Shown: piece by piece, positions 4,872 to 9,099 of the stretch
Position numbering within the stretch: the stretch's first letter is position 1
Layout of the letters: each line of letters opens with the position of its first letter
Notes under the pieces: generated by a model
Told to the model about the DNA's origin: nothing
What the model saw: the letters and a program-made list of their open reading frames with translations, nothing else
Database searches by the model: none
Source of the DNA: an uncultured Oscillospiraceae bacterium
GTDB taxonomy: Bacteria > Bacillota > Clostridia > Oscillospirales > Ruminococcaceae
Reading direction: 5' to 3'
Assembly (NCBI GenBank): GCA_958448395.1
Contig: CAUDDP010000075.1
Location: 1 to 9,099 of the forward strand
Length of the DNA stretch: 9,099 nt
Made by a program: the position numbers and the translations under genes

Positions 4872-7472
4872 ATGAATGCACAGAAATTGACAGAAAAATC
4901 TTTGGAAGCTATCCAGCGTGCAAATGATTTGGCAATCTCTCATCAGAACCAAATGATTCAGCAAGTACATTTGTTGTGTGCACTGTTGGAGCAGGAATCC
5001 GGTCTCATTCCGCAGCTGTTTCAAAAGATGGAACTTTCTGCGGATGCTGCGATACAGGATTTGGAACGACAGATTGATCAGCTGCCGGCGGTTACTGGCA
5101 GCGGTAGAAGAGCAGATTCTGTCTATGTAGCACAAGATGTGGACACTGTTTTGACAGATGCAGAGAAGCAGGCAGAAAAAATGCGGGATTCTTATGTGTC
5201 TGTAGAGCATATTATGCTCAGTTTGCTGGATCATGCCAATGCAGACTTGAAGAAGTTGTTTCAGAAATGGGGACTCAAGAAGGCAGACTTTTTGAAAGCC
5301 TTGATGTCTGTACGAGGCAATCAGCAGGTTACCGGACAGAATCCAGAGGAGACTTATGATGTACTGAAAAAGTACGGGCAGGATTTGGTGCAGCTTGCCC
5401 GAAATAATAAGCTGGATCCTGTCATTGGCAGGGACAGTGAGATTCGGAATGTTATTCGGATTTTGTCCCGTAAGACAAAAAATAACCCGGTGCTGATTGG
5501 AGAACCGGGTGTCGGCAAAACCGCCATTGCAGAAGGTCTGGCTTTGCGAATTGTCCGGGGCGATGTACCAGATAATCTGAAAGATCGGATTTTGTTTTCT
5601 CTGGATTTGGGGGCACTGGTTGCGGGTGCAAAGTATCGAGGAGAATTTGAAGAGCGTCTGAAAGCGGTTTTGAATGAAATCAAAAAGAGTGAGGGGAAAA
5701 TTATTCTCTTCATTGATGAACTGCATACCATTGTAGGAGCTGGTAAAACAGATGGGGCAATGGATGCTGGCAACCTATTGAAGCCGATGCTGGCAAGAGG
5801 GGAACTGCATTGTATCGGTGCCACCACGCTGAATGAGTATCGGCAGTATATCGAAAAGGATGCTGCACTGGAACGGCGGTTCCAGCCGGTGATGGTGAAC
5901 GAACCAACGGTAGAGGATACGATTTCGATTTTGCGTGGTTTGAAAGAGCGGTATGAGGTGTTCCATGGCGTAAAAATTCAAGACCAAGCTCTGATTGCGG
6001 CTGCAACGTTATCTGACCGTTATATTACAGATCGGTTTCTGCCGGATAAGGCAATTGATCTGATTGATGAAGCATGTGCTTTGATTCGCACAGAGATGAA
6101 TTCGATGCCGACAGAGATGGATGAAATCCAGCGAAAGATCATGCAGCATGAAATTGAAGAGGCAGCACTGAAAAAAGAAGAGGATAAGCTGTCACAGGCA
6201 CATCTGGCAGAGGTACAGCAGGAGCTGGCACAGATGCGGGAACAGTTTCATGCAATGAAGGCACAGTGGGAGAATGAGAAGAGCAATATCTCCAAAGTAC
6301 AAAAGCTGCGGGAAGAGTTGGAACAGGTCAATGCCCAGATTGCAAAGGCAGAACGGGAATATGACTTGAATAAAGCAGCGGAACTGAAATATGGTCGGTT
6401 GCCGTCCTTGAAGAAAGAACTGGAAGCAGAAGAAGAAAAGGCAGAAGCTGCAAAAGAAAAGAACGAGAGTCTGCTGCGGGATAAGGTAACGGAAGAAGAA
6501 ATTGCAAGAATCATTTGCCGCTGGACAGGTATTCCAGTTGCTCGTCTGATGGAGGGCGAACGAGAAAAGCTGCTGCATATGGAGGATATTTTGCACCATC
6601 GTGTCATCGGGCAGAATGAAGCGGTGGAGAAGGTCAGCGATGCCATTTTACGTTCTCGTGCCGGCATTCAAGACCCGAATCGACCGCTTGGTTCGTTCCT
6701 GTTCTTAGGGCCAACTGGTGTCGGAAAAACGGAGCTTGCAAAGGCTCTGGCAGAAGCGTTGTTTGATGATGAGAATAACATTGTTCGGATTGATATGAGT
6801 GAGTATATGGAGAAGTTCAGCGTGAGTCGTTTGATTGGAGCACCTCCCGGATATGTTGGTTATGAGGAAGGTGGTCAGCTGACCGAAGCGGTTCGAAGAA
6901 AACCATATGCAGTTGTTTTGCTGGATGAAATCGAAAAAGCACATCCAGACGTGTTTAATATCTTGCTGCAAGTATTGGATGATGGCAGAATTACTGACTC
7001 TCAGGGCAGAACGGTAGACTTTAAGAATACGATTATCATCCTGACTTCTAACTTGGGTTCTCCGTATATCCTGGAAGGGATCAATGAAAATGGAGCAATT
7101 TCAGAGGATGCTCGTCAGAAGGTGGATCAGCTGCTGAAGCAGTCGTTCCGTCCGGAATTTCTAAACCGTCTGGATGAAATTGTTTTCTATAAGCCATTGA
7201 TGAAGACAGAAATTGATCAGATTGTGGATTTGATGTTGAACAATCTGCGAAAGCGGTTAGAGGAAAAGCAGTTGTCCTTGACGGTGACAGATGCAGCAAA
7301 AGATTATATGATTGCAAATGGTTATGATGTCAACTATGGTGCACGTCCGCTGAAGCGTTGGATTCAACAAAAAGTGGAGACGTTGCTGGCAAGAAAAATT
7401 ATTGCAGAAGATATTGCTCCGAATACGACATTACAAGTAGATTATGACGGCAGCGGGATGATCGTTCGATAA
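4872..7472 (+). CDS. clpB: ATP-dependent disaggregase ClpB (Hsp100)
   Basis: This 866-residue cytoplasmic Hsp100 chaperone, with DnaK/DnaJ/GrpE, threads aggregated proteins through a hexameric ring. The Clp N-domain (about 1-145) precedes AAA+ domain 1, with Walker A GEPGVGKT (210-217), pore tyrosine Y255 in AKYRGEFEERL and Walker B IILFIDE (277-283). A long charged coiled coil (about 395-530) is the middle domain that marks ClpB and distinguishes it from ClpA and ClpX. AAA+ domain 2 has Walker A GPTGVGKT (613-620), pore residue Y661 in GYVGYEEGG, Walker B VVLLDE (681-686) and sensor/arginine region FRPEFLNRLDEIVF. The usual ClpP-docking IGF/L loop is not seen, as expected. Length and motifs are complete. 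It follows the RHH gene by 115 bases with no obvious promoter of its own and no CIRCE or CtsR box. The downstream gene has a separate promoter. Confidence 0.97.
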   Translation: MNAQKLTEKSLEAIQRANDLAISHQNQMIQQVHLLCALLEQESGLIPQLFQKMELSADAAIQDLERQIDQLPAVTGSGRRADSVYVAQDVDTVLTDAEKQAEKMRDSYVSVEHIMLSLLDHANADLKKLFQKWGLKKADFLKALMSVRGNQQVTGQNPEETYDVLKKYGQDLVQLARNNKLDPVIGRDSEIRNVIRILSRKTKNNPVLIGEPGVGKTAIAEGLALRIVRGDVPDNLKDRILFSLDLGALVAGAKYRGEFEERLKAVLNEIKKSEGKIILFIDELHTIVGAGKTDGAMDAGNLLKPMLARGELHCIGATTLNEYRQYIEKDAALERRFQPVMVNEPTVEDTISILRGLKERYEVFHGVKIQDQALIAAATLSDRYITDRFLPDKAIDLIDEACALIRTEMNSMPTEMDEIQRKIMQHEIEEAALKKEEDKLSQAHLAEVQQELAQMREQFHAMKAQWENEKSNISKVQKLREELEQVNAQIAKAEREYDLNKAAELKYGRLPSLKKELEAEEEKAEAAKEKNESLLRDKVTEEEIARIICRWTGIPVARLMEGEREKLLHMEDILHHRVIGQNEAVEKVSDAILRSRAGIQDPNRPLGSFLFLGPTGVGKTELAKALAEALFDDENNIVRIDMSEYMEKFSVSRLIGAPPGYVGYEEGGQLTEAVRRKPYAVVLLDEIEKAHPDVFNILLQVLDDGRITDSQGRTVDFKNTIIILTSNLGSPYILEGINENGAISEDARQKVDQLLKQSFRPEFLNRLDEIVFYKPLMKTEIDQIVDLMLNNLRKRLEEKQLSLTVTDAAKDYMIANGYDVNYGARPLKRWIQQKVETLLARKIIAEDIAPNTTLQVDYDGSGMIVR

Positions 7473-7558
7473 ATGCTGCACTTATGCGTATTTTTCCATA
7501 AAAAATGAGTCAAAAAGCAGCGAATCTTCTGTATAATTGTCATTTTTGCAAAGAGTTC

Positions 7559-7587
7559 TTGACAAATCCTTTGGAATCCGCTATAAT
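7559..7587 (+). promoter_or_regulatory. Consensus sigma-A promoter of the HU operon
   Basis: TTGACA (7559-7564) and TATAAT (7582-7587) are separated by 17 bases, a perfect match to consensus. Transcription should start near 7594, leaving a leader of about 28 bases with GGAGGA (7608-7613) before the ATG at 7622. Such strength fits an abundant nucleoid protein. It also rules out the upstream in-frame ATG at 7505, which would place the promoter inside the coding region. Confidence 0.92.
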
Positions 7588-7621
7588 GCGTATAGATAAC
7601 GATTTATGGAGGATTTACGAT

Positions 7622-7900
7622 ATGACAAAGACAGAATTGATTCAGGCTGTGCAGGAAAAACTGAACTGTACGAAGAAGGATGCTGAACTGGCAGTTAACA
7701 CGGTATTTGAGGTGCTTTCAGAAGCATTGGTTGCAGAAGAAAAAATAACGATTTCTAAGTTTGGTTCTTTTGAAGTGCGGCAGCGAAATGAAAAGATCTG
7801 TAAAAATCCGCACACGCATGAACCAATGACCGTTCCAGCATCCAAAGCACCTGTTTTCAAGGCAAGTAAAACACTGAAGGATTCTGTTAATCAGAAGTAA
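7622..7900 (+). CDS. hup: HU-family DNA-binding protein
   Basis: This 92-residue, basic, HU-type histone-like protein binds DNA without strict sequence specificity, as a dimer, and bends or compacts the chromosome. The N-terminal helices (MTKTELIQAVQEKL, then DAELAVNTVFEVLSEAL) form the dimer body. They are followed by the KITISKFGSFEVRQR strand region and the DNA-intercalating beta-arm with the conserved Asn-Pro (KNPHTHEPM, around 60-68). The end has the family hallmark VPASKAPVFKASKTLKD. The position before Asn-Pro reads CK where most HU proteins have GR; this is conservative for charge but notable for the Cys. The ATG is preceded by GGAGGA eight bases upstream. It is the first gene of a two-gene unit with the DUF6465-type gene 34 bases downstream. 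Confidence 0.95.
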   Translation: MTKTELIQAVQEKLNCTKKDAELAVNTVFEVLSEALVAEEKITISKFGSFEVRQRNEKICKNPHTHEPMTVPASKAPVFKASKTLKDSVNQK

Positions 7901-7934
7901 CAAAAACCATTTATATGGAAGGGAGTATTTGCAA

Positions 7935-8195
7935 ATGGCAAGACAGAAGAAAGAGGAGACAGTCGCTGCAACACCGGCAAAGAGAACCGTAACGCGTAAG
8001 AAGGTTGTGTTTACTTTGCAATTTGCTGGCAAGGAATTGACTGTTTCGGGGATGGAAGAACTGGCAGTATCCGCATGGATGGAGTTGACCGGTGGTCAGA
8101 AGAAGGATGCAAAGGAGATTCAGCTTTACGCAAAGCCAGAGGATGGTATGTTGTATTATGTTATCAACGGTACATCCGGTTCCGTTGCCCTTTAA
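7935..8195 (+). CDS. DUF6465-family small protein
   Basis: This 86-residue protein starts at ATG 7935, nine bases after GGAAGGGAG (7917-7925); an in-frame TTG at 7929 is too close to that site. The first 25 or so residues are very basic and Ala/Thr-rich (KRTVTRKK), like a disordered nucleic-acid-binding tail. The rest is a compact domain with the ordered pattern VVFTLQFAGKELT, a helix around MEELAVSAWMELTGG, then IQLYAKPEDGMLYYVING and GSVAL. I recognise this as the DUF6465 pattern (strand-helix-'YVKPE'-'YYVING') of Clostridia, from memory and not by search. The molecular function is unknown. Co-transcription with HU and the basic tail suggest, but do not show, a nucleoid or nucleic-acid role. 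A strong terminator follows 21 bases after the stop. Confidence 0.85.
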   Translation: MARQKKEETVAATPAKRTVTRKKVVFTLQFAGKELTVSGMEELAVSAWMELTGGQKKDAKEIQLYAKPEDGMLYYVINGTSGSVAL

Positions 8196-8216
8196 TCTTG
8201 TACAAAATAGAATCAA

Positions 8217-8260
8217 AAAAACCGTCTGTGGGGGGAATTCTCGCAGACGGTTTTTGTTTT
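8217..8260 (+). terminator. Strong intrinsic terminator of the HU/DUF6465 unit
   Basis: AAAAACCGTCTG (8217-8228) pairs perfectly with CAGACGGTTTTT (8244-8255) across a 15-base loop, and a T-rich tail (TTTTTGTTTT) follows. The symmetric A/T flanks could make it work in both directions. It separates the core chromosomal genes from the mobile-element debris to the right. Confidence 0.92.
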
Positions 8261-8287
8261 CGCTATTTATTATATATGTAAAAAACT

Positions 8288-8385
8288 TGAGTTCGATGAG
8301 AGCGTTTTATTTGCCGAATGGCAACTGAGGTCAAGCTGGCACAGTTTGTGGTTGGCAGCGGTAGAATGCATTCTCGTCGAACTCA
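8288..8385. repeat. 98-bp segment bounded by 14-bp inverted repeats
   Basis: TGAGTTCGATGAGA (8288-8301) and TCTCGTCGAACTCA (8372-8385) are inverted copies with one mismatch. The inside holds a small hairpin (TTGCC-GAAT-GGCAA, 8311-8324) and no convincing coding sequence. Recombinase homology on the minus strand stops at the right arm, as if this segment marks an insertion or a junction. It may be a miniature element or dispersed repeat. I see no clear flanking target duplication. Confidence 0.45.
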
Positions 8386-8524
8386 CGTAATAATAATGCA
8401 TACCACTCTTTGAATTGCCACGCTCTCCCACTAAGCCCCTCCCACATTTTCCGCAGTAGGCTTTTCCAGATAGCATATCCTCTACTTTTGCCTTTGCACT
8501 TGCAGCAGAATTTCTGGACACTCT
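8384..8524 (-). pseudogene. Remnant of a large serine recombinase (zinc-ribbon region)
   Basis: The minus-strand frame reads SAASAKAKVEDMLSGKAYCG, continued by KCGRGLVGERGNSKSG and MHYYYV. This matches the recombinase zinc-ribbon region that follows the 'recombinase' domain in large serine recombinases of ICEs and phages: a linker of the 'AxAKAKxxYLLSGK' kind, the first Cys pair CGKCG, a GESGTSKSG-like loop and YYY before the expected 'xC'. The second Cys pair is missing because the frame enters the inverted repeat (8372-8385) directly after YYYV. The catalytic N-terminal domain is also absent, since sequence before about 8524 in this frame is not recognisable. It is therefore a fragment without activity. 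The same frame stays open on both sides, but those parts look like junk. Confidence 0.7.
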
Positions 8525-8698
8525 GCGGAAGCAGAATGCAGGACGGTAAGGATTGTCTGGACGGCAAACAACTTCTCGGCACACCGGCTTCCATGGGACG
8601 AACCGTATCGCCGGTGCAAGTCCGGCATGCTCCACCCAATCTCGGCTTTTCCCACAAAAACCAGTTTCTCAATTTGTCGGATGTGCTAAAAATCGTGA

Positions 8699-8917
8699 AC
8701 TATAACCGCAGAAGAATTCCGAATGTTGCCAAAGACACAACAAGATGCCATCAAGGACATCGGCGGCTTCGTGGGTGGTCATCTGAAAGAGGGCAGACGG
8801 AAAAAGAATCATGTGCTCTGCCGGAGTATGCTCACACTGGATATGGACGATGCCACACCCGAAACGGTCGAAACCCTACAGACCCTCTACGAACTTGTCT
8901 TCACAAAGAGAATGTGA
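8699..8917 (+). pseudogene. Remnant of a VirE/primase-like mobile-element protein (N-terminal part)
   Basis: The frame opens after an in-frame TGA (8696-8698) and reads TITAEEFRMLPKTQQDAIKD, then IGGFVGGHLKEGRRKK and VLCRSMLTLDMD, ending with TAG-like decay at TGA 8915-8917. The block 'IKDxGGFVGGxLxxGRRK...RxLLTLDxD' is typical of the start of virulence-associated-E/primase-like proteins of phages and integrative elements. There the LDxD would supply metal ligands of a primase-polymerase fold (inference). Intact members are several hundred residues longer, with the family start also missing here. ATG 8723 lies inside the homology, so it is not a natural start. Similarity appears to end near LYELVF, about where an IS5-like element begins. 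It is a double-truncated, inactive fragment. Confidence 0.6.
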
Positions 8918-8923
8918 TATAAT
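8895..8923 (+). promoter_or_regulatory. Weak promoter-like sequence before the transposase remnant
   Basis: TTGTCT (8895-8900) and TATAAT (8918-8923) are 17 bases apart, and TGA before the -10 gives an extended -10. The -35 would lie in VirE-like sequence and the -10 in the putative IS end. The predicted start is only about four bases before the transposase ATG, so use for that gene is doubtful. Confidence 0.3.
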
Positions 8924-8933
8924 ATAGGGTATT

Positions 8934-9080
8934 ATGAGATATACAAGTGATCTGACAGATAGTCAATGGGAAATCATAAAACCAATATTACAGGAAGCGA
9001 GATATAGAAGCATAGAAGAAAAGCGAGAACAGATGAATGCAGTATTTTATACTGTCCTCTATTTCAATTTATACAAATAG
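8934..9080 (+). pseudogene. Truncated IS5-family transposase (N-terminal fragment)
   Basis: A 48-residue frame starts MRYTSDLTDSQWEIIKPILQ and contains REQMNAVFYTVL before stopping at TAG 9078-9080. The 'YxSDLTDxQWxxIxPLL' opening and the 'xxNAxFYxLRTGCQW' segment are typical of the N-terminal DUF4096-like domain of IS5-family (IS1031/IS427-type) transposases. Here the similarity is lost directly after VFYT, where RTGCQWRMLP would follow, so the copy is deleted or frameshifted. The catalytic DDE part is not present before the window edge. A weak AGGG (8926-8929) lies just before the ATG. The left end of the insertion sequence is probably near 8905-8912, where the VirE-like homology ends. Confidence 0.7.
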
Positions 9081-9099
9081 AAGAATCAAAGCATTGAAA

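Noticed and set aside
4805..4927. 40-codon leader peptide from ATG 4805 overlapping the clpB start
   Set aside because: AGGA directly abuts the ATG so spacing is wrong, and the peptide has no recognisable pattern.
5277..5306. Internal translation start in clpB (AAGAAGG then TTG at 5292), like the short ClpB form of E. coli
   Set aside because: AAGAAGG simply encodes Lys-Lys-Ala in frame and such runs are common. The location after the N-domain is suggestive but there is no further support.
4815..5726. 303-codon open frame on the minus strand opposite clpB
   Set aside because: It is the antisense shadow of the well-conserved clpB frame, with Cys/Gln/Ile-rich composition and no domain pattern.
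7476..7510. Terminator after clpB (ATTTTT/AAAAAT hairpin)
   Set aside because: The stem is all A/T with no T-tail after it, so it is too weak to call. I see no convincing terminator between clpB and the HU promoter.
8610..8634. tRNA T-arm-like sequence: GCCGG-TGCAAGT-CCGGC followed by ATGCTCCA
   Set aside because: A 5-bp stem with a 7-base loop resembles a T-arm, but no matching acceptor 5' strand (GGAGCAT) or anticodon arm lies upstream. I cannot build a cloverleaf on either strand.
8410..8922. 170-codon plus-strand open frame over the mobile-element debris
   Set aside because: It runs antisense to the recombinase zinc ribbon and out of frame with the VirE-like block, has no recognisable domain, and is rich in Pro/Ser/Arg as expected for a shadow frame.
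8908..9059. Possible IS-derived miniature element with ends GAGAATGTGATATAATAT and the reverse complement of AGTATTTTATACTGTCCTC
   Set aside because: By hand only about 11 of 18 positions agree and most are A/T. No target duplication flanks the pair, so this is within chance.

Overview
The window looks like a chromosomal segment of a low-to-moderate GC Gram-positive bacterium (Bacillota, class Clostridia). Ruminococcus or another Oscillospiraceae genus is my best guess. The reasons are strong consensus sigma-A promoters, AGGAGG-type ribosome binding sites, short-tailed intrinsic terminators, a DUF6465-type gene behind an HU gene, and a clostridial-style 'response regulator - BcrA-type ABC transporter - single-TM histidine kinase' cassette. 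The genus is inferred from the character of the proteins, not from a search.

Layout. Positions 1-448 hold no intact gene: a possible degraded reading frame (55-225), an intrinsic terminator (277-310) and a perfect-consensus extended -10 promoter (342-370). That promoter drives a compact four-gene operon (449-3898): OmpR-family response regulator, ABC ATPase, ABC-2 type permease and sensor histidine kinase. The operon is closed by a 16-bp stem terminator (3942-3990). The ATPase has Glu where most ABC ATPases have the Q-loop Gln, the 'E-loop' of lantibiotic/bacitracin-type exporters. The four genes most likely form a peptide-antibiotic sensing and resistance module.

A second transcription unit starts at 4037 with an extended -10 promoter. 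It encodes a 221-residue protein with an N-terminal ribbon-helix-helix DNA-binding domain, then the disaggregase ClpB (866 residues from the chosen start). No terminator separates them. A perfect 8+8 inverted repeat sits just upstream of the clpB ribosome binding site, and I see neither CIRCE nor a CtsR box. Co-transcription with the regulator gene, or control through the inverted repeat, is therefore an open question.

A third unit, from a perfect TTGACA-17-TATAAT promoter at 7559-7587, encodes an HU-type nucleoid protein and a small DUF6465-type protein. It ends at a strong terminator (8217-8260).

From about 8285 to the right edge the sequence is a graveyard of mobile DNA. It holds the zinc-ribbon part of a large serine recombinase (minus strand) that stops exactly at one arm of a 98-bp inverted-repeat-bounded segment. 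Next come the N-terminal part of a VirE/primase-like mobile-element protein and the first part of an IS5-family transposase that reaches an early stop. I see no clearly new defence or mobile system. The most interesting open points are the clpB leader repeat with its RHH neighbour, and the nested decay at the right end.
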